64,000 nt of DNA from Pisciglobus halotolerans (lineage in GTDB: Bacteria; Bacillota; Bacilli; Lactobacillales; Carnobacteriaceae): the NCBI RefSeq assembly GCF_900113675.1, contig NZ_FOQE01000010.1, positions 1 to 64,000 on the forward strand. Direction: 5' to 3'. The notes below the pieces were generated by a model, which saw nothing but the letters and a program-made list of their open reading frames with translations, searched no databases and was not told the DNA's origin. This document shows positions 43,412 to 52,425 of the stretch, piece by piece; the stretch's first letter is position 1; each line of letters starts with the position of its first letter. A program made the translations under genes and the position numbers.

Positions 43412-45580
43412 TTAATCTTCAGCAGATTTTGGCTGTAGTTCGATTTTGATTTGTTCATCGCCGCTTAGCAACGCTTCAGGAGGCAAGCTTTGTGAAGATA
43501 CGTACCCTTCTCCATCAAAAACAAATTCAATACCTGTTATTTCAGAAACTTTTAAAACATCATTTTTTGACCAACCTGACATATCAGGCATCGTCATGGC
43601 GCCATTTGTCATTAAAACAACTTTTTGGTTTTCAATCAATTTTTCTTGCGGCAATGGCAACTGCTGGACCACTTTATCCCCATTTCCAATAATGGTAATA
43701 TCTAAAGGTGTTTCTTCTAATAAGGATAAGGCATCTTCTTTTGAATGACCTGTTACTTCTGGCATATCTACTTGGTTTTCATTGGCATTTTCTTCTTCGT
43801 TCACATGAGAATATTCAAGTGCTCTTTTCATTACAGGATTGAATACTTCAGCGACCACATCTCCTCCAGATATAGAGCCATCTGTGATCTCAGGTTGTTG
43901 AACAGTGATATACAAGATATATTCTGGATCATCTGCGGGAGCCATACCTACGACTGAATACAAATAATTGTTTCCACCGCTGTAATAGCTTTTTGTTTCA
44001 GGGTTGACGATTTGAGCGGTTCCTGTTTTAGCCGCGATCTCGTATCCATCAATCTGATACCGTCGACCCGTACCGTGTTCGCCATAAACTACGCTCTTTA
44101 AATATTCACGAGTCTGGCGAGCCGTTTCTTCCGAAATCGGCTTTCCGACGATTTCAGGCTCAATGATTTTTTCTTCCCCCGTATTCGGATCAACTGTTTT
44201 GCTAATATACTGAGGCTTCATCATATTTCCGTTATTGGCAACAGCTGAAAAAGCCTGCATCATTTGAAAGACAGTGACTGTTAGACCTTGCCCAAAAGAA
44301 GTTGTAGCCTTTTCAGCAGCATATTTGTAAGTATTGCTGCCTTTTTGTTCGTTTAGTAGACCTGACTGCGTCGATTTTCCAATACCAAATTGGTCTAAGT
44401 AATTTTTCCAAACATCCATGTTCATTTTTTCAGCTAAGTTAACAAATGCAACGTTACTTGACCGTTCTAATCCCTCTAAGTAGGTGATCGTTCCCCACCC
44501 ATTGCGATTGACGTCTCTGATTACTCGGTCGGCCACTTTTACAGAGCCAGACTTATACCATTCATCTGGATTGAACACACCTTCATTGATAGATGCTGCT
44601 AAAGTCAAGACTTTGAAGGTTGAGCCAGGTTCATAAGTGTTTTCAACCAATAAATTTTGCCACAATTGGTTGATTCCTTCTTTCGTCGTTCCATTAAAGG
44701 TAGGACGTTGTGAAGCAGCAACGATGGCACCCGTTTTAGGATCCATCAAAGTCGCTGTCATGGCTTTTGGTTCATATTTGTCGTACACGTCACTCATAAC
44801 ACTTTCTAAGTAGACTTGCATTCTTTTGTCTAGTGTGAGATAGATATCCGAACCATCTTTTGGTTCTGTTGTCTTCACTTTTGAATTAGGCAAGACATAA
44901 CCAAAACTGTCCTTCTGATATTCTTTTCCGCCATCTTTTCCTGTTAATAAGTCGTTATATACTTTTTCGATCCCCATAATACCAGTCAGTTCTGTTCCTT
45001 TTTTAGCTTCACCGTTTTTATCAGTTGGCATTTGTGCCACTCCGACTAAGTGAGAGGCAAAAACACCATTCGGATAGAGCCGAACCGGCGTATTTGTAAA
45101 TTCGATTCCCGGAAGTTTTTCATTTTCAATATTCTTTTTAATCTCATAAGACAGATTTTTTCCAGCAGTCCCAAATTCAACTTGATCCTGATCTTGATTA
45201 AGCCGATTTAAGATCTCCTCTTCACTCATAGCAATATATTGTGCTAGGACTTTTGCTGTTTTTTCTTTGTCTACGACATACTGAGGTTTAGACGCTTTAC
45301 TCGACCACTTATCTGTCAACACAGCATATAATGAATAAGAAGTAGCATCCATTGCTACCGGGTCCCCTCCCACATCATAAATGGTTCCACGGTTAGCCTC
45401 TAGGACGCTACTTCTCGTATAAAGATTGTTGACATTTTTGGCCAAATTTTCCCCGTTTACTTCCCCTTTGATCATGATATATGAAAAACGTCCTGCGAAA
45501 ATAACGTAAATGATCAACGCAGCAAAAAACAATAAAACCGACATTTTTTTTCTATTCTTCAAGGGGTTTTTTGTTTTCAT
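43412..45580 (-). CDS. Class B penicillin-binding protein with PASTA domains (FtsI/PBP2x type)
   Basis: The division-specific transpeptidase. The 722-residue protein has a cytoplasmic N-terminus, one membrane segment (about 13-35), a pedestal domain, and a transpeptidase domain with catalytic Ser320 in STFK (320-323), SSN (374-376) and KTG (518-520). Two PASTA domains (about 605-720, MPEVTGHSKEDALSLLEE and MPDMSGWSKNDVLKVSEI) follow. It overlaps ftsL by four bases. By position it corresponds to pbpC (ftsI/pbpB) of other dcw clusters. Confidence 0.95.
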   Translation of the reverse strand: MKTKNPLKNRKKMSVLLFFAALIIYVIFAGRFSYIMIKGEVNGENLAKNVNNLYTRSSVLEANRGTIYDVGGDPVAMDATSYSLYAVLTDKWSSKASKPQYVVDKEKTAKVLAQYIAMSEEEILNRLNQDQDQVEFGTAGKNLSYEIKKNIENEKLPGIEFTNTPVRLYPNGVFASHLVGVAQMPTDKNGEAKKGTELTGIMGIEKVYNDLLTGKDGGKEYQKDSFGYVLPNSKVKTTEPKDGSDIYLTLDKRMQVYLESVMSDVYDKYEPKAMTATLMDPKTGAIVAASQRPTFNGTTKEGINQLWQNLLVENTYEPGSTFKVLTLAASINEGVFNPDEWYKSGSVKVADRVIRDVNRNGWGTITYLEGLERSSNVAFVNLAEKMNMDVWKNYLDQFGIGKSTQSGLLNEQKGSNTYKYAAEKATTSFGQGLTVTVFQMMQAFSAVANNGNMMKPQYISKTVDPNTGEEKIIEPEIVGKPISEETARQTREYLKSVVYGEHGTGRRYQIDGYEIAAKTGTAQIVNPETKSYYSGGNNYLYSVVGMAPADDPEYILYITVQQPEITDGSISGGDVVAEVFNPVMKRALEYSHVNEEENANENQVDMPEVTGHSKEDALSLLEETPLDITIIGNGDKVVQQLPLPQEKLIENQKVVLMTNGAMTMPDMSGWSKNDVLKVSEITGIEFVFDGEGYVSSQSLPPEALLSGDEQIKIELQPKSAED

Positions 45581-45957
45581 TTGGTTACATTCCTTACATT
45601 TTCTTCATTCATCTCTAAGCCATGTGCTTTAGCAATAGCATATACACGATCATAACGAGAAAGCTCTTGAACTTCTTGTTCTAGGTTTTTATTGATTATC
45701 GTTGCTTCAGCGATTTCCCTACTTGTATCCTGAACAGCACGATTCGTACTCGCAATCTTTACTTCAAAAGAAATCACCGCAAAAATCAGCAGAAAGATAA
45801 TGGCACCTGCAATGATCATGAGCGTTTTCTCAAAAAGAAAAGGTTTCTTTTTCTTATGTACTTTTGTTCCGCCAGCTGGTTTATCTGGCGTCTGTTGAGG
45901 AACATAGGAAGGAATTTGTTCTGAAATATTTTGTGCTAGATTGTTCTCTAATGCCAT
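45577..45957 (-). CDS. ftsL: Cell division protein FtsL
   Basis: A small bitopic protein that forms a complex with DivIB and DivIC to activate septal synthesis. The 126-residue protein has a basic cytoplasmic region (about 1-50), a membrane segment (TLMIIAGAIIFLLIFAVISF) and an extracytoplasmic leucine-zipper-like coil (AEATIINKNLEQEVQELSRY). The ATG at 45957 lies behind AAAGGA; the frame is open ten codons upstream. Confidence 0.9.
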   Translation of the reverse strand: MALENNLAQNISEQIPSYVPQQTPDKPAGGTKVHKKKKPFLFEKTLMIIAGAIIFLLIFAVISFEVKIASTNRAVQDTSREIAEATIINKNLEQEVQELSRYDRVYAIAKAHGLEMNEENVRNVTK

Positions 45958-45990
45958 AAATTTACGTCCTTTCTTTTCTAGTGTCAAGCA

Positions 45991-46956
45991 CTAAACAACT
46001 GTTTCTTTTTGTTTTTCAGCAATTCTTAATCTTGAACTTCTTGCTCTATGATTTCGTTCGATTTCTTCTTCAGAAGGAACGATCGGTTTACGAGTGATGA
46101 TTTTCAATTCCGCTTGGTATTGTTCTGGCAGCACAGGAAGACCTGGCGGCAACTCTGGACCTCTAGCACGGCTTTTGTAAATCGCTTGAACGATTCGATC
46201 CTCCAACGAATGGAAAGTGATCACACTGATTCGTCCACCAACATGCAATAAATCGAGTGCATCTTCCAAAGACGTTTCGATGGCGCCCAACTCGTCATTT
46301 ACAGCGATCCGAATCGCTTGGAAAGTTCTTTTTGCAGGATGACCGCCTTTTCTTCTAGCTGGTGCTGGTATAGCGTCTTTGATCAATTCAACTAGTTCTC
46401 CAGTGGTTTCAATCGTTTTCTGTTCTCTAGCCTTTTCAATTTTCCGTGCAATTTGCTTAGAAAACTTTTCTTCTCCATAACGATAAAAGATTTTGACCAG
46501 TTTTTCATATGGCCATTGGTTTACAATTTCTTTTGCTGTTAAAGAGGCATCGGTATCCATTCTCATATCTAAAGGTGCATCTTGGTGATAACTAAATCCT
46601 CTTTCTGCCTGATCTAATTGAGGAGAAGAAACGCCCAAGTCATATAAAATACCATCTACATGATGAATATTTCTATCATAAAGCTCTTTTTTTATTTCTC
46701 TAAAATTAGCTTTTATGAACGTTACCATGCCTTTTTCAATATAAGACGCCAACTTGTCTTGTGCATGTTGGATGGCTCGTTCGTCTTGATCGAATGCATA
46801 AAGATGCCCTTTCTCGTTCAATTGAGATAAGAGATACTCACTATGCCCTGCCCCTCCGAGAGTACAATCCACATATATCCCTTCAGGAAAAATGGAAAGC
46901 CCATCTACTGTTTCGTGCAGCAAAACTGTTTCGTGATTAAATTCAGGCACCTTCAT
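45991..46956 (-). CDS. rsmH: 16S rRNA m4C1402 methyltransferase RsmH
   Basis: It methylates N4 of C1402 in the 30S decoding centre. The 321-residue protein starts with [15 protein letters not shown], followed by the SAM motif [14 protein letters not shown] and [19 protein letters not shown]. Its place between mraZ and ftsL is the standard dcw order. The gap to mraZ is 20 bp. Confidence 0.97.
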   Translation of the reverse strand: MKVPEFNHETVLLHETVDGLSIFPEGIYVDCTLGGAGHSEYLLSQLNEKGHLYAFDQDERAIQHAQDKLASYIEKGMVTFIKANFREIKKELYDRNIHHVDGILYDLGVSSPQLDQAERGFSYHQDAPLDMRMDTDASLTAKEIVNQWPYEKLVKIFYRYGEEKFSKQIARKIEKAREQKTIETTGELVELIKDAIPAPARRKGGHPAKRTFQAIRIAVNDELGAIETSLEDALDLLHVGGRISVITFHSLEDRIVQAIYKSRARGPELPPGLPVLPEQYQAELKIITRKPIVPSEEEIERNHRARSSRLRIAEKQKETVV

Positions 46957-46976
46957 CTTCCTTCCTCAATGTAAAA

Positions 46977-47408
46977 TCAAAATCCAAAATCAATCATATC
47001 TTCTGCAATCTCATCAAATGATTCTTCAGCTTCTTCAGAAAACTGCAGCCATTTCTCTTCGCTCCAGATTTCAATACGTTCAGAAACACCAATGATGTAA
47101 CAAACTTTTTCAAGTACTGCATGTTTTCTTAGTGTTTGCGGGATGTTGATTCTACCTTGTTTATCAATCTCGCATTCTGTTGCAGCAGAATAAAAAAAGC
47201 GGGTAAAAGCACGAGCTTCTTTTTTAGCTAAAGGAAGTTGTTTCAGTTTCTCTTCTAACTCTTCCCACTGCTTTTGTGGATAACCAAACAGACAGCCATC
47301 AAGTCCTCTTGTCAGGATGAATTTCTCGCCTAGATCTTCTCTAAATTTAGCAGGCATGATCAAACGCCCTTTTGCATCAATATTGTGCTTAAATTCACCC
47401 ATTAGCAT
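46977..47408 (-). CDS. mraZ: Transcriptional regulator MraZ
   Basis: An AbrB-like DNA-binding protein that represses the dcw operon in other bacteria. The 143-residue protein contains two SpoVT/AbrB-type repeats, [20 protein letters not shown] and [20 protein letters not shown]. The ATG at 47408 follows AGGGGTGA; the frame is open eight codons upstream. Three 10-bp-spaced GTGG motifs lie 42-66 bp upstream and are a likely binding site. It is the first gene of the cluster. Confidence 0.96.
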   Translation of the reverse strand: MLMGEFKHNIDAKGRLIMPAKFREDLGEKFILTRGLDGCLFGYPQKQWEELEEKLKQLPLAKKEARAFTRFFYSAATECEIDKQGRINIPQTLRKHAVLEKVCYIIGVSERIEIWSEEKWLQFSEEAEESFDEIAEDMIDFGF

Positions 47409-47449
47409 GTCTATAGTCACCCCTATCATCACTAATTATCTCCAGTCTA

Positions 47450-47474
47450 CCACAACGCCCCACATTACACCACC
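47450..47474 (-). promoter_or_regulatory. Candidate MraZ operator (three GTGG repeats at 10-bp spacing)
   Basis: CCAC occurs at 47450, 47460 and 47470, exactly one helical turn apart, so GTGG is repeated three times on the minus strand just upstream of mraZ. Known MraZ boxes are three or four short G-rich repeats with 10-bp periodicity in this position. Confidence 0.65.
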
Positions 47475-47870
47475 TGAAATCTATTTTTTTTATGTCTGTC
47501 TTCTTTTTGTAAAAAAAGGACCATCTATCGTTATGACAGCTGGTTTAGATAGTGGGGAGCTGTCCCAAAAAAACAAGAAAATCATGCCATTTTTCCCCTA
47601 AATTTCACCCGATTTTTTGTACCAAATGAATTTTATTCATGGCTTTACCCCTTTTCAAAACATTCAAGTTTTTTCACTTGTCTGGCTCCTACTTTTCTTA
47701 CCACTGTTTCAAGATAAATTTGTTTGATATGAACAAACTTTTGATCTCTTTTGATCCAACAAAACACAGAGCTTTCTCAAAAAAAAATGAATAGGAGAAA
47801 ATATTTTTTTACAAATAGGTTTCAGCCAAAGCCAATCTACGCCTCTAATGAAATTTTGCTGAAAATAAGC
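47475..47870. other. Gene-free spacer upstream of mraZ
   Basis: About 400 bp between the mraZ operator and the DUF3397 terminator. It holds a possible pseudoknot-forming segment (47521-47564). An 81-codon frame on the minus strand (47709-47954) runs through the terminator and has no ribosome site, so I do not call it a gene. No clear promoter for mraZ was found. Confidence 0.5.
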
Positions 47871-47916
47871 AAAAAAATAGCAGCCAACTCTGAGAACAAA
47901 GTTGGCTACTATTTTA
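47871..47916 (-). terminator. Terminator downstream of the DUF3397 gene
   Basis: AGCCAACT and AGTTGGCT pair, extended by ATAG/CTAT after one mismatch, with A- and T-runs at both ends; about 80 bp after the stop. Confidence 0.85.
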
Positions 47917-47997
47917 AAACGAAATAATTTTTTCAGTTTTTCTCTAGTAAGCAAGCTGCCTTACATCCGTGAAGAAGACAATGATGTTGTTTCATCA

Positions 47998-48372
47998 TTA
48001 GATTGAAACAACAAAATGTGCAATCACTAAACCATAGTAAGTAGTCATCGCACTTAAAAAAACAAATCGCCACCAGCTTTTAAAAAACGAGCGATATAAT
48101 ATTTCTCCTTTTTTAAAAGCAAAATAAAACAGCAGCCCAATGGCTAGACTGAAAATAAAAATAAGAAAATAAGGAAATATGGTGAAATGAAAAGCTAGCT
48201 GGCTCAGAATATGTATCCCTACGAGTAAATAGGGAACCATAAGATCAGCTAGTTTAATCCGCGTGTGGTTTTTTTTAAAATGACGGTCAATGGATTTGCG
48301 AAAGAAAAAAAAGACCATCAATGGCAATAAATACAATACGATGATTGCAGGGGTAATGGTTTGCGGTTCCAT
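47998..48372 (-). CDS. DUF3397 family membrane protein
   Basis: A small membrane protein of unknown function that is often encoded just before mraZ in lactobacilli and enterococci. The 124 residues have four hydrophobic segments (from IIVLYLLPLMVFFFF to AMTTYYGLVIAHFVVSI) with the family HxRIKLADLMVPYLLVGIHIL segment (quoted from KLADLMVPYLLVGIHIL). I chose the ATG at 48372, 11 nt behind AAAAGGAG; the frame is open 17 codons further. No signal ties it to the dcw operon other than position. Confidence 0.85.
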   Translation of the reverse strand: MEPQTITPAIIVLYLLPLMVFFFFRKSIDRHFKKNHTRIKLADLMVPYLLVGIHILSQLAFHFTIFPYFLIFIFSLAIGLLFYFAFKKGEILYRSFFKSWWRFVFLSAMTTYYGLVIAHFVVSI

Positions 48373-48524
48373 GATCGTATAAGCTCCTTTTCGTTGAATC
48401 AATATTTTTTTTGCAGTTAACATCAGATATTAATGCGTAGATTTGTTGCATTTTTTAATCATTGAAGAACCGCTCGTCTAATAGAATCATAATCTATTAT
48501 ACCTGTTTTCAGCAAAAAATTCAT

Positions 48525-48566
48525 TAAAAAAAACACTTTTGAGGCCATGGTCCTCAAAAGTGTTTC
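48525..48566 (-). terminator. Terminator of rpmF
   Basis: AAACACTTTTGAGG and CCTCAAAAGTGTTT form a perfect 14-bp stem around CCATGGT, followed by T residues on the minus strand, 10 bp after the rpmF stop. Confidence 0.93.
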
Positions 48567-48575
48567 TTGAAAAGG

Positions 48576-48755
48576 TTAAGCTTCTTTGCTTACAACCTCT
48601 TTTCCATCGTAATGTCCGCATGATGAGCAAACGTGATGGCTTTTTTTCAATTCGCCGCAGTTAGGGCATGCGTTCATACCTGGCACTTCTAATTTGAAGT
48701 GTGTACGACGTCTCGCTTTTTTAGCTTTTGATGTTCTTCTAGCTGGTACTGCCAT
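48576..48755 (-). CDS. rpmF: 50S ribosomal protein L32
   Basis: The 59-residue protein starts [20 protein letters not shown] and has a zinc ribbon with CPNC (30-33) and CSSC (43-46), so it is the zinc-containing form of L32. The ATG at 48755 follows AAGGAGG. It lies 68 bp after yceD, which is the usual partner, and ends in a strong terminator. Confidence 0.96.
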   Translation of the reverse strand: MAVPARRTSKAKKARRRTHFKLEVPGMNACPNCGELKKSHHVCSSCGHYDGKEVVSKEA

Positions 48756-48823
48756 TCTCTACACCTCCTTAAAAGATTGCTCTTGCTTTCTATTCCATTG
48801 AAAAATAGAAAATGCTGTTTTTG

Positions 48824-49387
48824 TTATTCTTCACTAGAATCGTCTTTAAAGAAATCTTTCAATCCCGCTAGACGCGGATCAATCGTTTCAGACGAATCTG
48901 GCTTTTCAGAAGAAAAGTAATCTTCTTCTGAAATCACAGTCCAGTTCTCACCACTAGGCATTTCCTGACGTTCTTTTTCTTCTTCTGTAAAAACTTGCAG
49001 AGGAAGATGAAGCAAAACAGAATCTTCAATGCTTTCTGTCAAATCGATCCAGTCATGTTCTAACTTGATCACGACCTCGTCTTCATTGTCTTCTTTGATA
49101 TCGCCAGCTGTTCGAGGAATATAGATCTCATCGATCGTAAAAGCCATCGGATAATTTACTGGTTCTAATGATCTTGCAGAAGGGAGTGTCAATTCCAATG
49201 AAACGTTCATATGAAGAATCAACTCTTCTTCATCTATTGCAAGTATTCCATCAAAATGAATAGGAGAAGCATCTAAAATTTCGTTATCTCTTTTCATCAG
49301 CGATTCTTTTAAGTCAATCGTGTCTGAAAAATTAAACGGCTCTTCTCGATACTTATATAATTCGTTAAGTGACCACTTCATTTTCAA
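48824..49387 (-). CDS. yceD: YceD family (DUF177) protein
   Basis: A protein needed for normal 23S rRNA accumulation in the families studied, encoded next to rpmF in most bacteria. The 187-residue protein has the DUF177 core (FDGILAIDEEELILHMNVSL, then TIDEIYIPR) and an acidic tail ending DPRLAGLKDFFKDD. The start is probably the TTG at 49387, 9 nt behind AGGAG; an ATG two codons in has poor spacing. It has a consensus promoter upstream. Confidence 0.92.
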   Translation of the reverse strand: MKMKWSLNELYKYREEPFNFSDTIDLKESLMKRDNEILDASPIHFDGILAIDEEELILHMNVSLELTLPSARSLEPVNYPMAFTIDEIYIPRTAGDIKEDNEDEVVIKLEHDWIDLTESIEDSVLLHLPLQVFTEEEKERQEMPSGENWTVISEEDYFSSEKPDSSETIDPRLAGLKDFFKDDSSEE

Positions 49388-49416
49388 CTTTTTTCACTCC
49401 TAAAGCAACAAGAATT

Positions 49417-49445
49417 ATTATACTAGCGAACAAATGGGTTGTCAA
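49417..49445 (-). promoter_or_regulatory. Consensus promoter of yceD-rpmF
   Basis: TTGACA, a 17-bp spacer and TATAAT on the minus strand: a perfect sigma-A promoter 30 bp from the yceD start. Confidence 0.93.
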
Positions 49446-49503
49446 GAAAATTTACCTTACAGGCTATCTTCTAGTTTTTCGCTGATCTTGTTGGAAATAT
49501 GAT

Positions 49504-50679
49504 TTATTTTTGAATCGGAACCCTTCCGTAATCTTGCTCTCTTATCTTTTCATTTGCTAATGCATAGATTCTGCCTGCTTTGATGTCACTATACCACAAC
49601 TCATTATTTTTTTGATGAATGCGAGTCAATAATGGCACTGAAAAACTCTTTTTCTTTTCACTCAAGTAAGCTTGCCCTCTCTTATTGAAACCTAGAAGAT
49701 GAGCAATAGGGGGCTCTGATAAAGCTTTTTTCACTTCATTTTCTTTTAATTGCAATAAAATATAAACGCATAACCGTTGAAGACGTACCCACGAAAAGCG
49801 CTTTGTCTTAACTTCAGAAACAAATGCAGAAAAAGAGTCTGCATTTAAAACCTTTTGTTTTAGCCGGTACTCTATGCCTTCAGTCATTTGATAGATTTCT
49901 CGCAACTGTTCAGGTGACTGAACGAGGATCTGGTATTTTAATAATGGCCAAAACGACTGCCAGTCTACCTCTACATGCTGTTCCAATTCACGGATACTGG
50001 AAAGCGGCAGCACCTCTTCCAGCTCGCTTAATTCGCTTTTTTTGTTCCGTAAGGCCTTTCGGATCGCTGTAGCACTAGCAAATGAACCTGAAGCAATGGT
50101 GTGGTCATGATACTGAGCACCTCTTCGTTGGATTGGAACCAATTGCATCGGTTCTAAGTACCGAGCATTTTCTTTTGCGTAAGCCAATCCTAAAATAGTG
50201 TTTGGAGAATGAACATCTATTGTCAGATCAGCCGTTATTTTCTCTATTACATGACTCATTTGTGCGGCATAAGTCGAACCATCATTTTTTTCTTCTTGAA
50301 AAACTTGTTGCAAATGTTTATTATTTGCATGCCACCGTTTAGCAAACAGTTCGTAATCTTCAGCAGTGCCGCTTTCTGTTCCAAAACAAATAGCTTCGCA
50401 TTTTAACCCTTGCAATAAAGAAATACCGCCTTTTGCAAAGTAATCAGCAGGCTGAACACTGAAGAGGACCGGCAACTCCACAACCAAGTCAGCTCCACCT
50501 GCTAAAGCCATTGCAGCACGTGCCCATTTATCTACAATTGCCGGTTCTCCTCGCTGTAAAAAGTTCCCGCTCATTACTGCGATCACTACGTCAGCTTGCG
50601 TTTGTTCACGTGCTTGCTGCAAATGATAGAGATGCCCATTGTGAAAAGGATTATATTCAACAATGACGCCTACAGCTTT
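49504..50679 (-). CDS. tmcAL: tRNA(Met) cytidine acetate ligase TmcAL (YlbM)
   Basis: It makes N4-acetylcytidine at the wobble position of elongator tRNA-Met from acetate and ATP. The 391-residue protein begins MKAVGVIVEYNPFHNGHLYH with the nucleotidyltransferase HxGH motif, followed by VIAVMSGNFLQRGEPAI and the tRNA-binding C-terminal half. The ATG at 50679 has GAGC 8 nt upstream; an ATG two codons earlier is possible. It follows a methyltransferase gene by 38 bp. The source of acetate could be the AckA pathway. Confidence 0.93.
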   Translation of the reverse strand, partial: KAVGVIVEYNPFHNGHLYHLQQAREQTQADVVIAVMSGNFLQRGEPAIVDKWARAAMALAGGADLVVELPVLFSVQPADYFAKGGISLLQGLKCEAICFGTESGTAEDYELFAKRWHANNKHLQQVFQEEKNDGSTYAAQMSHVIEKITADLTIDVHSPNTILGLAYAKENARYLEPMQLVPIQRRGAQYHDHTIASGSFASATAIRKALRNKKSELSELEEVLPLSSIRELEQHVEVDWQSFWPLLKYQILVQSPEQLREIYQMTEGIEYRLKQKVLNADSFSAFVSEVKTKRFSWVRLQRLCVYILLQLKENEVKKALSEPPIAHLLGFNKRGQAYLSEKKKSFSVPLLTRIHQKNNELWYSDIKAGRIYALANEKIREQDYGRVPIQK

Positions 50680-50717
50680 CATCTTCATCAGCTCTTTCTT
50701 TTTACTCAACGTTCTTT

Positions 50718-51449
50718 TTATTTTCGACAAGCAAAAAACCAGCGTTGGCTATCCTTTTTAATGTCCTGGTCAAAGTCAGCTGTGATATGGATAGAAGTAA
50801 ATCCAGCTTCTCTTAACAGTTGCTGATAGGTTTCGATGGGGTATGTTCGTTCTTTATGTGTTTCTTCAATCCGATGATATAATCCTGAATCCTCTTGTCG
50901 CACAAAAAAGGTTAGGTCATGTTCGATTGAATGCGGATGTTCTCCAACATAGCTTTTCCAAAGAAAACTAACCTCTTCATTTTGATCATTGAATGTATAT
51001 CCAGGAAAAATCTCATCTATCTGATATATCGAATGCACATCAAAAAGAAAAATACCTGTCTCCGTTAAATGGGCTGCAACTTCTTGAAAGACTTTTCCTA
51101 CTGCTTTTTCGTCTGGTAAATAGCAGAGAGAGTCGCAGTAACAAGTAATGATATCATACTGACCAATGTCTCCCAAATCTAACATATTTCCTTGTATCAA
51201 GGGCAAGTAGACATCAGCTGCGACTGCTTTTTGGAAGGCGAGCTCTAACATCTCATGAGATAAGTCAAGGCCGGTCACACGGTAGCCTTCTTGAGCCAAA
51301 CGAACGGCCAGTACGCCTGAACCACAAGCTAGATCCAACAGCTCTCCATCCGATTCATCCAAGTATCGGCTCGTATAAGTTAACCAGCGATCATATAACT
51401 GGTCATCCATCAACTCATCATAAACTTCGGCGAAGGTTTCATAATTCAT
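50718..51449 (-). CDS. Class I SAM-dependent methyltransferase
   Basis: The 243-residue protein has motif I LLDLACGSGVLAVRLAQEG, motif post-I VTGLDLSHEML and DIITCYCDSLCYL. It resembles the YqeM-type methyltransferase found between rsfS and ylbM in Bacillus and lactic acid bacteria, whose substrate is unknown. It overlaps rsfS by four bases, so the two are translationally coupled. Confidence 0.9.
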   Translation of the reverse strand: MNYETFAEVYDELMDDQLYDRWLTYTSRYLDESDGELLDLACGSGVLAVRLAQEGYRVTGLDLSHEMLELAFQKAVAADVYLPLIQGNMLDLGDIGQYDIITCYCDSLCYLPDEKAVGKVFQEVAAHLTETGIFLFDVHSIYQIDEIFPGYTFNDQNEEVSFLWKSYVGEHPHSIEHDLTFFVRQEDSGLYHRIEETHKERTYPIETYQQLLREAGFTSIHITADFDQDIKKDSQRWFFACRK

Positions 51450-51808
51450 TCCGCTATCCAGCCGGAAATGTCTACTAAAGGTGCATCACTCCACAATTTT
51501 TCTAAATTATAAAATGAACGCTCTGAGTAATAGAAAACATGTACCACAACGTCCCCTAGATCGATCAATACCCATTGGGAAGCATTTCGGCCTTCCACAT
51601 GTTTTACTTCATATCCTGCTTTTTCAGCTTCTTCGATGATCCCTTCTGCAATAGCTCCTACTTGTTTTTCGTTATTCCCGTGCATCACAACAAAATAATC
51701 AGCCAGCAGGGAAATAGACTGTACATCAAGCGCCAAAATATCCTCTGCTCGTTTGTCATCTGCAGCCTTAACGACTGTTTTTAGTAATGCTTCGCTCGTA
51801 TTATTCAT
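51446..51808 (-). CDS. rsfS: Ribosomal silencing factor RsfS
   Basis: It binds L14 on the large subunit and blocks subunit joining during starvation. The 120-residue protein has the family segments DYFVVMHGNNEKQVGAIAEG, GRNASQWVLIDLGDVVVHVF and RSFYNLEKLW. Gene order nadD-yqeK-rsfS-methyltransferase is conserved across Firmicutes. It begins 14 bp after yqeK. Confidence 0.96.
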   Translation of the reverse strand: MNNTSEALLKTVVKAADDKRAEDILALDVQSISLLADYFVVMHGNNEKQVGAIAEGIIEEAEKAGYEVKHVEGRNASQWVLIDLGDVVVHVFYYSERSFYNLEKLWSDAPLVDISGWIAE

Positions 51809-51822
51809 TTATTCACTCCTAT

Positions 51823-52425
51823 TTATTTGGCTGTCCATGCGTTATATGTTTCTATGGCTTTAGGATAGACAGCTTTTCTGTTTTCGATCAAATAACTCAA
51901 TGTATGGTGGGTTTCATAAGCTACCACTTTTTCTAAACTATCAAATGCTAGTGCGCGTGCTTCTTCCACTCCAGGAAAATCCCTAGCCTCTTCAATGTAA
52001 TCAGCTACATAAATAACTTGTTCCAATAAAGACATTTTTGGTGCGCCGATCGTATGATGGCGGATCGCATTTAAAATATCTTCATCTGTTATTCCTAACT
52101 CTTTTTGAACCATCACTGCCCCGCATGGTCCATGCCAAATATTATTTCCAAAAGGGATCATGTCGCTGTCCAATTTTTCTGTTTCAATCAAGTGTTTCAT
52201 TTTCTGATCATCTTGCTCTTTGGCATAGTCATGAGTCAAAGCTGCAATACTCGCTTTTTCCAGTGAGACTTGATAACGTTCTGCTAAAGCGAGCGCAGCT
52301 TGTTCTACACGCAAAACATGCTCAAAACGTTTGGGTCCCATTTGTTTTCTCACTTGGTCTATAAGTGCGTCTCTCGATAAAGCAAAATAATCTCCGGAGT
52401 AGACGATGGATGGATTAGTTTTCAT
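51823..52425 (-). CDS. yqeK: HD-domain hydrolase YqeK (diadenosine tetraphosphatase type)
   Basis: Family members cleave Ap4A symmetrically into two ADP. The metal ligands of the HD domain are visible: His in KRFEHVLRVEQ, His-Asp in ALTHDYAKEQ, and His in IWHGPCGAV and IRHHTIGAP. I start at the ATG at 52425 behind AAGGA, inside the end of nadD (11-bp overlap), giving 200 residues; the frame is open far upstream within nadD. Confidence 0.93.
   Translation of the reverse strand: MKTNPSIVYSGDYFALSRDALIDQVRKQMGPKRFEHVLRVEQAALALAERYQVSLEKASIAALTHDYAKEQDDQKMKHLIETEKLDSDMIPFGNNIWHGPCGAVMVQKELGITDEDILNAIRHHTIGAPKMSLLEQVIYVADYIEEARDFPGVEEARALAFDSLEKVVAYETHHTLSYLIENRKAVYPKAIETYNAWTAK

Noticed and set aside
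47709-47954. 81-codon minus-strand frame upstream of mraZ
   Set aside because: It reads through the strong terminator at 47871-47916, lacks a ribosome site, and its product has only low-complexity aromatic and basic residues.
48421-48524. Fifth miniature element near GAAGAACC at 48463-48470
   Set aside because: Only a GAACC-like end is present; the opposite end, the AACGTT block and an 8-bp duplication are missing.
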